Shown here piece by piece: positions 31,733-45,300 of a DNA stretch of 47,831 nt. Source of the stretch: Lactarius indigo (lineage: Eukaryota > Basidiomycota > Agaricomycetes > Russulales > Russulaceae). The first letter of the stretch is position 1; each line of letters opens with the position of its first letter. The position numbers were made by a program, and so were the translations under genes. The notes under the pieces were generated by a model. It was not told the DNA's origin. It worked only from the letters and a program-made list of their open reading frames with translations, and searched no databases. The stretch is taken from positions 1 to 47,831 of the forward strand of contig JAFKAC010000243.1 in assembly GCA_025766275.1 (NCBI GenBank). Reading direction: 5' to 3'.

Positions 31733-34085
31733 TCAATAGGACGAATTTGAAGCTATAAATTGCTCATATTCGGGGCACAATTCCTTCCAGGCAGCTTATA
31801 AAGGAGGGTATGAGTTCACAAAACATCTGTCAAACGACATGTTCTCACCAGAAGTGACGTCCGTTGTTGGCACATTTGGAACATCTTCAGCAAAAACTAC
31901 TGCAAAGCCGCTGTGCGAACCACAATTGGTTAATGACAACCCACGAGGCGGGCAAAGCACTTACGCAGTGAGATGCCAGTCAATATGGCAATGGAAGAAC
32001 CACGGTCCAGGGTTATCGGCCTCAAACCGAATCGTGACATTATCCCCTGTATCGCCGATGTCGACCACGTCACGCAGAACGGGGTTATCGAAATTGTAAC
32101 TGCTGTTCCCAGCACTGCGCACGACGTGGAAAGCATGCCCATGAAGGTGAACGGGGTGCTATCGGGGTATTAGGCGAACAGTTCAAATGAAGGGATGAGC
32201 CAAAACTTACAGGGCCACCAATCACACCACCTGGGATGGTCAACTCCACTGATGCGCCGCGGGTCAGATTGTAGATACTCCCAGCGGGTAAGAGTTCCTG
32301 TGGTTTCTTGGCCCCTGACAGAATCTGAAGCAACACGGGCACAGTAGGATCCTTGAAGGTGAAATTATTCACGAGGAATGCGGTGCGGAGATCGTTCTAC
32401 AATAACTGGTCAACCGAAGTCCATAACGCTGAGTTCAGAAACCTACGATCGTGGTCTGCAAGTTGATGTTAATGTCGGCGCCACCGGGGACGGGCTTTCC
32501 GGGCTGCACGATAACAAATTCGAATGAGACTTTCAAAGAAAATATACGAGGCAGCTCACCACTCGGGAAGGTACCAATGGCTGTAATGAAGAGCATATGA
32601 ACAAGGCGTAGCGCGCACGGATCAAATAAAATGACACACGTGCAAGTTCGTCTCCACAAGAGGCAACTTTCCGCCGGTTTGGGCAGTAGTCGGATCGACC
32701 TTCGGGGCCCCAACGTAACGTAAAATAGCAGAGTTCACCCCGTCGTCGGTTTTATCTCCGGGCCTGTTCGGGAGCGCGCGGATCCCTGACAGGGGGTCAA
32801 TTACGCCGAAAATCAATTCTGCTCAAACGTACAGTAGTTGTTAACAGGCTGACTAGCTTTGAGCTGCGTTCATGCTTCAGCGTCTGTCTGGGTGCGACCA
32901 CATAAATACTTACCACAAACGAATATCTCTGGCCAGCAAATATCTGGATCTGGTCTACATCCAGCGGCTGAACATTATTGCCGTCCACTTCGATGATGGT
33001 CAATATGTGTTTGTCGATCGAGAACGTGAAGTTAGGGTCGCAGGAGACAGAAATAAGACGGAAGCGGTATCTGGATGGCGTGTTAGAAAATTGCCATTGC
33101 TGGAAAGGTATGCGGAGCTAACCTCTTCCCAGATCTGACTTTGACAACTGCAAGTTCCACGGCTGGTCCACCGGCCCAACGACCCACACCGTTGATGAGA
33201 GTACTGTTGAACGCCGGAATTGGTGGTGCGTTGTGAGAAAGGTAGTGGTACCTATGTGGCATAAACTCAGATGCCTGACAATGAGGGTCCGAGAACTAGG
33301 CGCACCAGTCCGCAAGTGTAATGATTGTAGAATCTAGATCAGACTTCTTTAGCGGCGCGCTATCAGGTGGAAAGAATGTGGCACACCATCATCGATATCA
33401 TAAAGATGGGCATGCGGATCTCTTGGATCACGCACTATCAACGCGCCTCGCAACCCGTCGCAATACTGGTTCAAAAAGTGGCTGTGATACCAGAATGTGC
33501 CCTGGACCGCAGTGAATTCGCATAACAATCAAACACAATGTTTAAGACATACCGCTTGCTCGGGAATATTGAATTTGTATTTGAAACTATCATCTGGTGT
33601 GATGGGACACTGAGTCACGAATGAAACTCCATCAAACGCATTGAACTTGTGCTGATCGAGGCCGTGCCAGTGCTATGATTGAATAGTAAGACATACCGCC
33701 CTATTGAAGGGGAAGACACTTACTATTGTTGTAGCCACGTCCATCCTTGTATCATGGAGCCGATTGATGACGTTGATGTTAAACGTGTCGCCCTGAGGGG
33801 CCTATGTCAACACATTGTCACTGCCCGATATAGGCCATGGAACTAACCTTCATTCCGGCAATGGTAGGGCCTGGGAATGTGCCTCCAGCGAGGACAGTAC
33901 TAGTAAGATGGGGAAAGTACTGAGACAACGATAAGATGTTGAGTTGCACATACTTACGAACGTCGGAAGCCATCGGGGGCAATGTCTTCATTGGTGATTT
34001 TTAATTTGACGTCAGGGCCAATAGATGCCGTAGTTCCTGTTGAGAGGTATAGCGCTAATAGAAAGAAGGGGTACAGCTTGAGCAT
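31733..34085 (-). CDS. Laccase (multicopper oxidase), secreted
   Basis: Oxidises phenols with reduction of oxygen to water, and acts outside the cell in lignin or pigment chemistry. The start ATG at 34083-34085 opens the signal peptide [20 protein letters not shown], then [19 protein letters not shown] and [15 protein letters not shown]. All four copper-ligand groups are present: [48 protein letters not shown] and [20 protein letters not shown]. Other family blocks are [22 protein letters not shown] spliced to [35 protein letters not shown] and NNYW spliced to [10 protein letters not shown]. The C-terminus is [14 protein letters not shown] then [13 protein letters not shown], ending TGA at 31733-31735. 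There are more than ten short introns, all in frame where checked. The usual HPFHLHG has Val for Phe, which is not a copper ligand. The residue near the type-1 copper is Phe (LTAGF). About 520 residues. Confidence 0.95.
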
Positions 34086-34171
34086 ATTGAGCTAACGTCG
34101 AGCGGGTCCCAAAGATCGTGGGGAAGCAAAACGCGGCCGACGTGATACAGGAAGGGGGAGCTGACGAGGTG

Positions 34172-34179
34172 TTTATATA
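34172..34179 (-). promoter_or_regulatory. TATA box of laccase
   Basis: TATATAAA on the minus strand, 87-94 bases upstream of the laccase ATG at 34085. Position and perfect match make it the likely core promoter. I saw no confident metal-response or xenobiotic-response motif next to it. Confidence 0.65.
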
Positions 34180-34403
34180 CTCCTTCAGTTAGGGTAGCCG
34201 GGTTGATGGGTGGCCGTCACAGACCTTGGCTGAGACAACCTTCAGCGCGCCGAACGGCCCATCAGGACACTCAATGTATCCCAAACAAATGCGAGGTTCC
34301 TGAAATCTCACTGAGATGAGCACAGCAGGTTCGCTTCCCTGGTGCGTTGGGAGGAATGGCCGCCGGGGACCAGTTGGTCTATCAATACAATCGACAGCGC
34401 CCA

Positions 34404-34830
34404 TCAAAAAATGGCAGCGAGAAATGTCATGCCAAGATTCGTGGCCAAAGGACGCAGGGCTTGACCGTTTGGGCGGTCTCTGAGTAAAAGATCTTGATCA
34501 CCGAGAAAGACGGGAATTCCTGTCACCATGTCGCCGTTCGAACACAAAGAAATGGCCATGCTGGATGTGGTCACAGCTATCTTGATGTGTTCCTGCCAAG
34601 CGACCATCAGCGAGGCGCCTTCAATGGAACGCTGCAAAAGACGAGTCGTGATGTATGTAGAAAGTCATGAAACCGGTCGTAACGGGTGCGTGAGAGAAAT
34701 CAACAGCATACCGTATCATGATATGTACGTGTTCGCAGAGCGGTCTAATTCTTGGCGAGTCGTTCGAGTTCGGATAACTTAGCGGCGACGTGGCGCCATG
34801 CACCCCCAAAAATGACCTTTGTATGGTTTG
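34404..34830 (-). other. Possible small gene or gene remnant upstream of laccase
   Basis: Two stretches on the minus strand look coding. One reads AWRHVAAKLSELERLAKN near 34745-34800. The other, after a good acceptor (TTTTGCAG near 34636), reads RSIEGASLMVAWQEHIKIAV and SNGDMVTGIPVFLGDQDLLL, then RPNGQALRPLATNLGMTFLA, and stops at about 34404. A stop codon falls right after the first stretch and no clean splice joins the two. I do not recognise the family. It may be a short orphan gene, or a remnant. The laccase promoter would then overlap its 3' end. Confidence 0.3.
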
Positions 34831-35035
34831 AATGTATTGAGGTCAGCACCAGTATCTGGTGTTCTGAGCTGCACTCGGTCAGCGTTAGAACTGTTGACAA
34901 GCCCGCGGTGCCATGCGCTCAGGCTAGATTATCGGCGATCTAGGATTGCGGGACCCTAACCATACGTTATGGGCCGATCTCAGCAAGGCAGGGTAACATG
35001 GCAGTAGATGCCTCTTATCCACATCGCAAATCCTG

Positions 35036-38000
35036 ATGCCAACTAGACTTAGCAAGCGCCAACAGAGGGAGCTCCAGGAGCTCACACATGCCGATGAGAT
35101 TGTACAGGCAAGAGAATCCTCCGACGATGAAAATGTGCGATTTGCGTCTACTCAGGGTCAGAGCGCATTCGCCGCAGTGAGTTGGAGTACTCTTATATGT
35201 GTTCATTGAATGAACTATGAGTGAGTAAAGCTTCTGGGTGGGGACGAGGACAGAGAGAAAACGGAAGAGGAGTCTGCTCCTGAAGGTGCCTCGCCCAAAG
35301 CAAAAAAGGTGGGTCCCAGCTGTGAACCGCGTACAATAGTACTTCTGACACGGGAGATAGAAGTCTAAGAAGAAGAAGAAGAAAGGGTTCTCAACTCCGG
35401 CTGACGTCGTTTCTCCCGTCGGAGAGTCGAGCAGTCTCACAGGATCGCCCACTGCGATAGCAGAAGCTCATGGCCTCTCGGACCCGTCCGCTTCTTCGCC
35501 ATCGCAGGGCACCTCTAAAAAGGAGTGGAAAGCACTGAAAAAACAGAAAGCAAAGGCAAAGAGAGATGGAAACGACGAGTTTGACAAAGCCCTGGACGAA
35601 ATTTCTATCAAGTAAGCTTCTAACAGTTCTCTTTACTGTTCCTGTGCGATTTTGACAGAGCACGTACATGCACAAGGTATCGCGATATGCACACCTCGAG
35701 CTCTGCTACCGTACAAGGAAAGGAGTTTTCTCCACGTTCCCTACATGAAGAGTGCTCTCGGTTATTGTCTGTCTCGCTTTCGCATCTCAACCCCGATGCC
35801 GAGATGCGCAAATTCTTCGGTGCAAAGGTTATATCTGCTTCTAAGAACGAGTCAGGGTCTTCTTCCAGAACACGTCGCCAGCCGACAACTCAGCGCTCTA
35901 ATCTGACGCGGCCTCGGTCGAACTGGTGGCCAGCAAAACTTCGTGAAGGACTCACTCTGCGACTTTTGACGGCTGACGAAGTCGCCGTGAAGACCACGCT
36001 TGCTCACTGGAATAACAACGAAGAGAGGTACTGGACAGCAGAATATAGCAAAAGGTACAAAGGCGCAACACTCGCGTTCATGCAGACCGTCCTTTCAGGG
36101 GGTATGTTGTTTCTAGTTCCAGATTTGAGCGTGACCTCAGTTTTGAATGCCTGTCTCCCAGACCCTGAGGGCTTCTATGCTATATTACAGCACGTGCCTT
36201 GGCACGCTGACACTCTACTCCAGCTGGCGGAACTCTACAGTCATCGTGAAGGTCAGCCGTTTGCTCCGTATCGTATTTGATGTCAATTGTTGAGTGTTCT
36301 CAGAGCATAGCCAGGCGGCTGACTTCATAGAGCGTTCCCTGTTTACGTATGAACGTGCTTTCGTAGGAGCGTTCACGTTTACAAACGGGTTGAATCGACT
36401 TGATTTCGATCGAGTCGAGAATAGGCCATTCTACCTTGCTCTACATAGACACATCATGTATGTCAAACTTACCCAGCCCAACTCGCACGTTCCTCATCCC
36501 CCCGTCCCAGCGACTTGCAGAGGCGTGGTATTTACAGAACTGCATTTGAGTTCGCAAGACTCCTCCTATCGCTTGACCCCTGGTCGGACCCACATGGGGT
36601 TTACTTACACCTTGATTTCTTGGCAATTAAAAGCGGCATGCATTCATGGCTTTTGTCGTTCTCCCAGCTGTTCGCACCCGTCGTCTCTAAGGCGTCGGAA
36701 CTTGAGGAGTCTCAATCTAGCCAAATACCTGTCATTGCCCTACCTGGGTGGGCTTACGCTCGGGCGCTTGCCCTCAAGGCCGAAGGCGATGATCGCGCTT
36801 CCCAGGTGCGCCAAGGGTATCCATTGAGTTGACGGAAACCTGATGCCGGGTACGCAGGTATTGAAACAAGCAGTGCTCGACTTTCCATCCGTAGTACCTC
36901 TCTTGGCGGACAAAGCCGAAATTGTATTGTCCGCAGAAGTGAGAAGTCAACCAGCTTTCCGAATACATACCCGAAATGAGTAAGTTAAGTTACTGCGACT
37001 TTCCCCCTTGATTACGTCTTTCCTAATACATCACGAGCAGTAGCGGTTCGGTTGGAGAATCCTTACTGCATCTATTATCACTCATCTACGTCCAACGGTC
37101 GCATGCTCTCTGGAAGGACCCACTTAGATCGTCTTGGTTCGCCGAGACCGTCACAGAACTGGTTCGAACGAGCCAACTTCCATCTAAGGTTACTTCCACC
37201 AAGGGATTCACTCGGATGCAGAACCTTATGGGTCGCGGCGGTAACTTTGAGTTGTCTATATACAGACATGTCGTTGTGCTTGGCCCTTCTGCTCAAACAC
37301 TTCTCCATTTCATTCCGGCGGGCGTCATCACCGGCAACAACTTGGCATGCGACCCGTTACCGCCGCCGAGCTCTCAAAGCCGATACAATGATGAATTTTT
37401 CCGTGGAGCCGAAGATGCATTTGCGACCTCCATTCACCGCCGTCGCAGTGCCGCACAAACGCAACGCTTACTCGAACGGCTGATTCCCGATCCCACATTC
37501 AGGCGGCAGTTGCAGGTATACCGGTGGCTTCGTCAGCGCTGTGCGCCCTCATTGATCGCTTCGTATCATAGGACTTCTTTGATGCGCATCCGCGTCTTCA
37601 GCAACTATTCCCTGGTGGCGTGATACAGTTCGCGCAACACGCCGGGAATATGCCCGAAGAGGCGTTGCAAGAATTCATGGTGAACGCACAGATAATGGAG
37701 GAAGCAGTAGCACAGGCCGCTCTTCCCCATGGAGAGATGCCCGGGGGACTTCCAGGAGCCAACTTTGTACAATTAGACTTTCCCGAGGAAGCCGACGTGG
37801 AAGACGCAGGACCTGCGCTAGCTAATGTGAGGGAGGCCATTCCTGCTGCGGGAAGAGCACTTCCAGTTCCAGGAGATGAAGAAGAAGCAGATGATGATGA
37901 AGACGAAGACGAAGACGTTGAGGAGGTAGGCACTTTTATATCAGCTTACTGCAGCTCGTGCTGAGCGGTAACACCGTGACAGATTGCGCCGCTGCCTATT

Positions 38001-38111
38001 CGTGTCTTGCGTAATTTGGTTGGCCGATTCTGGGGTGGCACCAATGCCGAAGAGGAGGCCTCGTCAGATGAAGGATCACATAGGGAAATTGAGTTAGATG
38101 GTGTAGATTGA
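35036..38111 (+). CDS. RQC1: TCF25 / ribosome quality control complex subunit 1
   Basis: TCF25/Rqc1 works with the Ltn1-Rqc2-Cdc48 complex on stalled 60S subunits. The start ATG at 35036-35038 reads MPTRLSKRQQRELQELTHAD. Lysine-rich tracts follow (SKKKKKKGFSTPADV, KKEWKALKKQKAKAKRDG), typical of the family N-terminus. The TCF25 domain then gives LNPDAEMRKFFGAKVI, RPRSNWWPAKLREGLTLRLL, YKGATLAFMQTVLSG spliced to DPEGFYAILQHVPWHADTLL, LAELYSHRE then EHSQAADFIERSLFTYERAF, RRGIYRTAFEFARLLLSLDP, DPHGVYLHLDFLAI and LPGWAYARALALKAEG. The C-terminal part has DFFDAHPRLQQLFPGGVI and an acidic run (EEEADDDEDEDEDVEE), ending EIELDGVD and TGA at 38109-38111. Roughly ten introns. First of three co-directional RNP genes. 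Confidence 0.9.
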
Positions 38112-38289
38112 ATGTGGCTAGTGGTGGCATTACAGCAGTAGCGCGACGAAATAGCTCCTAACCCAAATTCGGGGTTCGTTAGGGCGTGAGCCTGCAGACT
38201 GAATATTCCCTCCACATTTACTCTTCATCGGACATACACATCGCCGGTCTTTTTGACCTTCACTCTAGCAGGGAGGTCGTGCGTCTCTC

Positions 38290-39192
38290 ATGGGTCCTCA
38301 CGTCAACCATTCTCTTCCAGGCCCTGGTCCCGCAAAGAAGCGCAAGCACGGTCCTAGTTCGCAGCGTCATTGGGATGATCCTGAACAGCAATCCAGTACG
38401 CTACCATACGACGAAGATGATGTTGAGAATATAAAAGAAGACGACGATGACGACGATATGGAAGAGGGGGAGGAGGAGAGCCGTGAGTTAACGCACGACG
38501 AGATCTGGGACGACTCTGCATTGATTGCCGCATGGGAGTCTGCAACGGCTGAATACGAAGTAACTATGCTCGTATCCTTGACCCATGATTTTTCTGACTT
38601 GTGCACGCTACCAACAGGCTTATCACGGTAAGAGAAAAGAATGGAAACAAGAACCCGTGAAGAGGTCGCCATTGTTAGTATCGAACCACTTCTTGGAATC
38701 TCGACTAACACATCTAGACAGATGGTATAACGTTCCTCCAGATCCATCTAAGCTCAAAAAATCTGCGGTGGTTCCGCAAGATCCTCCTCAAACTACGCAA
38801 CCAGACCCCGAAAATTCGCACCCTCTCAATTTTGACACATTCGTGCCAAGCCATGATCCTAGTCTCGCACATGCGCCACAACTTGGATCGGAACCAAATG
38901 GTATTTCGCCTGTTCCTGGAGAGCATGTAAGCCGTGATGAGGCATTTAATCGCGCATTGGGTGCGATGTACTGGGCCGGCTATTGGACTGCGATGTATCA
39001 CGTATGTCTACCGAATTAGTTGGCTTGCCCGGTTTTGTGCTCACATGAATTTTACAGAGTCATCAACGAAGCAATGGAGAAGGGGTCGAAAATGATGCGG
39101 TAACGAACGGCTACCATGAGAGCCTGGGAAAAGCTGAGAACGCGGAGGACGATGATGAGGACGAGGAGTTGTTGGTTTCGACACAGAGGTGA
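38290..39192 (+). CDS. SMN1: SMN (survival motor neuron) homologue
   Basis: SMN oligomerises and, with Gemin2, loads Sm proteins onto spliceosomal snRNAs. The start MGPHVNHSLPGPGPAKKRKH contains a basic patch. An acidic run follows (KEDDDDDDMEEGEEE), then the Gemin2-binding helix DDSALIAAWESATAEYE spliced to AYHGKRKEWK. After a possible 48-base intron come WYNVPPDPSKLKK and a proline-rich linker, then the C-terminal YG box RDEAFNRALGAMYWAGYWTA. The end is SHQRSNGEGVENDAV and an acidic tail, TGA at 39190-39192. No Tudor domain is present, as in fission-yeast SMN. About 230 residues. It starts 178 bases after RQC1 and ends at most 174 bases before URB1. The proximal retained-frame alternative at 38665-38720 would add about 16 residues. 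Confidence 0.87.
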
Positions 39193-39366
39193 GTGCGGTA
39201 GTAAAGTTAGCTACTTAAAAATGTCCAAGAGTGCTATTATGATATGTGGAAAGCGACTTTGGTGGCATAAAAGATGGCGGAGATCTCGATTGACTCGGAG
39301 CGGCTTTGCTCGGTCCGTTCACCAGTTCTCGACGCTGTTTACCAGACAGCCATTCTAGGCGTGGTT

Positions 39367-42300
39367 ATGCCTACAAAAAACGCGCGGGGTGACGCCCGAT
39401 CGATAAAACGCGTCAAGCTTGATGCTGCATCAAGCAATCCCTACCGTTACAGCGACGGTGCAGATATCGAGCGCCGTTTACAGGCCCAGACAGATGACGA
39501 TCTTTTAGCAGGTGAGTTCTCTTCTGTATTCTACATGTCGGGGCTTCCGACACCCACTTTTTCGTAGCACTTGCTGCGCTTCGCAACCAGCTTACTATCA
39601 AAGCTGGCGAGGGACCAATACAGCCCCCAGATGAGCGGTTGGCTCTCGCACACAGTTGGCTGGAGGCCTTTCCTGGTGCCCAGAGCGTCTTCGCTATATG
39701 GGAAAGGACCACAGAGGTATTTCGACGTCTCTAATGCGCCAGTTTTATCTTGTGCTGAAATGTTCTAGCGGCAAATGTCTCTTATCGCGCTGTTGGTCTC
39801 AGTACTATCATCCCTTCTGACAATCCTGTCAACTCAGTACACTCACCACAAACTAGGTCAACCTATCCTCAAGACGCTCTTATCTCCAGATTATCTCTTT
39901 TACTTGAACTCCTATCTAACTGGCTCTCACAATGAACTTAGTATTGCGAGCCTGAAGCTTTTCAGCACGATGTCTGCGTTTGGCGGAGGTTGTGAAAAGA
40001 GAGGCGTCTTGGAAGGATTCTCTTGGGATAACAAAGTGTGTCATCTCTATCTTGTTCTTCGTTTGTGACCTTTGTCCTAGGGGCTTCATAAGCTTCTGTC
40101 TATGAGACGCAGAGCGAAGGCTGGGTCTGTCAATGTGCTTGTTGTACCAGGTTTGTGAGTTCTTGTCGATTTGGAAAGTTACTGAAACGTTAACTTCCGT
40201 TTCTCCTAGATATTCGTACTTTATACGTTCTGTTTATTCTCTCCTTTGTCGACAGTTCAGCAACTAGTTCGCTGAAATCCTCGTTCTTGGAACAGCGACA
40301 AGACGCATTTCGCTCGATTTTGGCGGGTCTTGACCAAGACCCGTATTCTTTAGCCAGAAGAATTTTGGAGGTCGCATGGGTAGGAATCTGGCTAGATCCA
40401 AAAATCAAAAGGACCTCGAAAGTAAACGTTTTCAACGAGAAGAGCCTGTATCATGTACGTCAAATGAACACCCTGTTCTACACGACTTCATGGGTTGATA
40501 GATTACGAGACTTTACGACCGTTCTGTCGGCGAAGAATCCGACGACCAAATCCCAGCCGATCTCGCGCACCATTTCCTTCTCGCTATCTGCACACATCCT
40601 GGTGTCGGTGTATGCTTCAAAGATCGCGGGTGGTATCCACGCGAAACTGAGGAAGAGTCAAAAGTCACCCAGAGCGACAATAACGAAACGGCTCCGAAAA
40701 ACGCCCGCATCTACAACAAGATATTGTCACACCTCCTCAAGTCTTTGAAAGTCAACGAAGACCCACGTCAGCAAGAACTCGCTTTGAGAATTATGTCTGC
40801 CTGCCCTGAACTTGTTAGCGGGTACGTGATGTCTCTTGGAAGCCTTTCACAACGTTTGATGAAGTCTAGGTATTGGTCATCGGCTTCTTTGGCCCTTGAG
40901 CCTCGACTGTCGTCCAAGTGGATCGCAAACATCGCCTTTTTCGGAAACGTCATTTCGCTACCTGTCCCAGAGCCGTCATTTTTTTTAGCAGGAGGTTCCT
41001 TGTATCAGCCCACTCCACCTCCTCTAACTGCTTTTATCGAAAACGTTTTTCCCTCCGTCAATACCAAGGCCCACTTTTCGCGTGGTCTGCTGTTGGCCTC
41101 TCCTTTAGTGCAACATTGTACTGCCCTGGCATTGGGGAAGTGTCTTTCGAAGTATTCAGAACTCCTCAGGGTTATGCGTAAGGTTGAGAGCGTGCTCGAA
41201 GAAGACGAACACAGTGGGCAGTGGAAGAAACGGAGGCATGAACTCGAACGTGAGGCCCGCCGACGAGTTCCCGACTTTCAAGTGGTCATCGCCTTTTCTC
41301 AAAAATCCGGGGAGCATGTTGATGTTCAATCGACTTCAAGTGATGTGGCTGCGAAGAGCATAGCGCCTAACAAGGTGCGCGCAGCAATGCTTGCGGAGAG
41401 CTCGATCCGATTGCTGTGGCTCTATCATCTGTGCTTTCCATCCGTGGTTGCGGAGGCGCGTTTCGATGTAGGGAAAACACTGCAGAGCTCATTCGGCGAC
41501 GTTGGGACGGACAGTGTCGTCGATCCCACTTCGGGATTGGACACCCTGCGGCGGCTGCATGTTCTTCGCTTACTGAAGGAAAGCGACCAATTTTTATGGA
41601 CCGGCAAGTCCGGTGAGTTTTGCACTGACGGCGGTGCAACCGAATCTAGGCTAACAGCGATAGGCAATCGCTCATACATCAACATCCTACTGAGTGCGTA
41701 CGTTTCTATGGGCGTCGCTACGGTCCGAGACGTGATTGGGAGCCTTTTGCGGCGTCTCCTCTCGGAAAGTATACTCTTCGAGCACGATCCGGAAGAAGTC
41801 TATTTCTGGTTGTCATCCTTACCAACCGCCGCACGCTCGAAATGTGCAGGGGCCCCAGACGGAGCCCCTTTATTGGACGAACAGGCCGTGGTCATCAACC
41901 TCCTTGACGATTGCATACAACTCTGCCTCAAGACACCTTATGGCTACATTGAAGAGGTCACTGTTCTCAGTCGTAGATCAACCGCGAACAACGATTATCA
42001 AGATGGGGGTAATGTCCCGAGTCCGCTTCTCGCAACTATCATGGAGCAAGTTTTCGCTAAGGTTTCAGCCAATCTCCTACGCCCATTAGACGTACTGGTC
42101 ATCGTGTCATTCGTGCGGAAACTTCTAGTCCGACTATCAGGGAGGCAAGGCTCCATAATGTTATTGGTTCCCTTCTCGGAACGACTCGCTTCGTTACCAT
42201 TCGATGATGACTTGACGGAAGAGCACACGACTGTCAGAAGAGCGGTCGCGCGGGAGATTTCAACCTTGATGAACTACCTCCTCTTACTTCGCGACCCAAC

Positions 42301-45300
42301 TGCGATCACATCGTCACTAAGAAGTTCGTCCTCTTCCGTAACAGACTATTTAAATCGTGTCGAGAACATGCCAATTCGTGCGGGGCACCTTTTCCTGCTC
42401 ATATGTTTTACTCACCTAACGTTGCTAGCAACATCGAACGCGTTGTGTCAGAGTTCAGCCCTTGAACTCATTGACTGCGCACGCCCGATTGATGCTCCAC
42501 TCTGGAGAGAGGCTATCATGCGGCTGATCTCAACTATATCGCGCATACGTCGACTGACAGTTGGTGAACTTTTGAGATATTTGGACCCGGGACAAAGACT
42601 GCTTCAGGATCCTACGTTCTTCGTACTTTTGAAACAGACATGTCCCAAGTAAGTTGCAATCTCACCCGCCCGTAGAACTTTACCCATACCCGAAAAAGGA
42701 TCCCATTCGACTGGGCGTTCATCCAGTGTGGCCCAGAACAGTTGTCCGAAGCCGAATATCGGGACAGTCTTACCAATGCTATCTTTGATGATCCGCAACC
42801 ACTTTTCGAAGCAAAGGCGGCGCTCAACGTGATTGGGTACCGCTTACTTCCTCAGCAGGCACACTCAACTATCGTCAGCGGTGTCCTGTTGTTGATCGCG
42901 GACATAATGCAAGCAGGGAAAAGCAGTCTACCCATAGGCGACTTCGTAGGTCTCAAGGAGCACCTATTTGGGATGGTCCCGATAAGCACCTTGCTAACAT
43001 CGTCGGCGATCAACGCAGAGATGACTGAGAAAGGTATTAACTAAAAACTCCATAGGGGGCACGTATCTTACGCTAAGTTTCGCAGGAATACGACCTATCC
43101 TCATCTCGGCAGTGGATCAAACCGACATTTTAGACCGTATCCTGGTATCGCCTTTTAGTTCGCATTGGGCCATAATCTCTGCATCGACTTCACGTTTTGA
43201 TAACCTCGCCCAAGTATGAGCCAATTGCTACCCTCATCCAGCTCGTTTTGACTTGTCTAGATTACCTTTTGGCTTCCATTCATGACTCATGAAGAAGTCC
43301 TTTCCGTCCTCGACCAGGCCCTCTTAGACTTCGATGCCACTATGGGAAACGAGGGTATCAAAATCTTCTCCAAGCAGTTTTCTCCGCGATCGAGCGGCAC
43401 ATTGACACCGACGACGTCCCTGGTCTTCGCTCACGTCTTCCGCAGTTCGTGTCCCTGTATTCCGCACAACCGGACTGGCATCTGTTGGAGAGCCTGATTA
43501 CCAGAGCAATAAACTCTGCGTCTCCAGCTTGGATTGACGGTGTGCCCCATAGCGGTCAACGCCTCATCCGCCCTAGAGCCGCTTGTCCTCACGTCGTGTT
43601 CTCGCTGGTCAAAGCGCCTAACGGTCGAAAGCGAAAGCCTTGATGTCAGCATGTTCCTCAAGCTCCCCGAATGGACACCGCAAAGCGTGTCTGTAATCAA
43701 AAACTTGATCTATGCCAGCGAGAATGCAAGAAACTCCAGCCGCACGTTCTTAGAGTCAAAAGCGTCGCTAAACCGACCAGCCTCGCATCTCGCTCCTGTT
43801 ATATGGTCTTGGCTCGATGCGGAGGGCTGCAACGACATCAGATCGAGCAGAATATGGAGGAAACTCTCAACAAACTTGCGGCGGTATCATAAACACCAGT
43901 GCTCCTCGCCACCATCGCATTACTTATGGACGCGCCATCCGAACAATGTTCGAGAAGCTGCCATCCTTGCGTTCCGAGTTCTCCTTGGATCTCCTGGCCT
44001 GTATCAAAGGCATGCCTAAGGACACGTTGACGGCTGAAGTGCTAAAGCTGGGGAGACGCTTGGTCGAGATTTTACCCTCAGGAAGACGATGGTTCGCCTC
44101 TACCCTCCTAGAGCATGCATTGAGTTGGGTGGCCCGATCCTTTGCGGGCTCTGATGCCTTAGACAGTGAGGTCGTAAGAGCTTTAGGTACGATCTTTGTT
44201 AACTCAACTACCGACACGAGTTAATTTGAGCAGCGAGCCTTGTAAAGTGTTTCCCCAGTATCAAGCCGCACCTCACCGACGCAGTTCTTACGGCGTTGAT
44301 TCAGAATCGCCTGTCTGATAAAAGGGCACTCAACTTTGTTCTGGATCTGACTTCTATTACACAACTAAAGGTTAGTCACCCCCTCACTTCGGGTTGATAG
44401 ATCCCTGACTGGGGAGATCCAGCCACTTCTAGTCAACCGACATCTCCAAGGCATCATCCAGCATGCTATTTTTATAAACACACTGAGACGACTGCGGCTC
44501 CCAGGGATGCCGTGGTCCAGCTTGTTCACTTACTCTTTCTGAAATACCCAACGAATACCTGCCAACCTAGTCACGTTCTTCCTCTTTCTTCCATTTACGG
44601 TGGCACGTTATTGACCTCTGACCGCCGGCTCCTTAATATCTTCTGTCTTTTTGAGGAGACCAAAAAAATGTCCGCGGCGTCTTTGTTGACGCGCGCCGTT
44701 TCAGGGGCAGAAAACGCGTTGGACGCTATATTGAGCCTCGACCCCGTTGCCGTTTTTCGGACTTGTCTCGTGTTCCCTTCCTGGAGGAAGTTAGATGATC
44801 TCGAACACCACCTTGACGTCACCCACCCGCTCGATGCTCGCCTTTATGACCCCGTCTTCGTTACCTTGCTTATGGCCCATGTGCTGGATGTCCAACGGCC
44901 GTCGTCTACCGTGGAATGGGTCCGCCTATTCCGAACTAATGCCGTCAGCCTACTCATTCGGTCGCTCTCGTCTCAAAACGTTTTACTTCGTAACACATGT
45001 GTCTGCCAGATCAGCGCCATCGTGAACGCTCTTGAGGTACTTTTTTTTACACAGCCTCTTTGGCAACTAAACTTTGACCCACCCTGAACAGAGTGCAGAT
45101 ATGCAGGAAAAGCCTCATGTCTTCTATATTTTGCATATGCTGAAGGATACCTTCAAGGAATCGCCCAAAGAGAGCACTTCTTTGAGACTACCGTCGTTTA
45201 CGACCTTGCTCCTTTCACACGCCCTCCGCGGCGTTTTCTACCCGGAAAACTTCATTTATCCTCTTACTGCTCGCTTCCTTCTTCAGCGACCGGAGCTGGA

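Noticed and set aside
15405..34085. Secondary-metabolite or lignin-degradation gene cluster (sedolisin, transporter, laccase)
   Set aside because: No core synthase (PKS, NRPS, terpene cyclase) or pathway regulator; housekeeping genes separate these genes and they lie on different strands.
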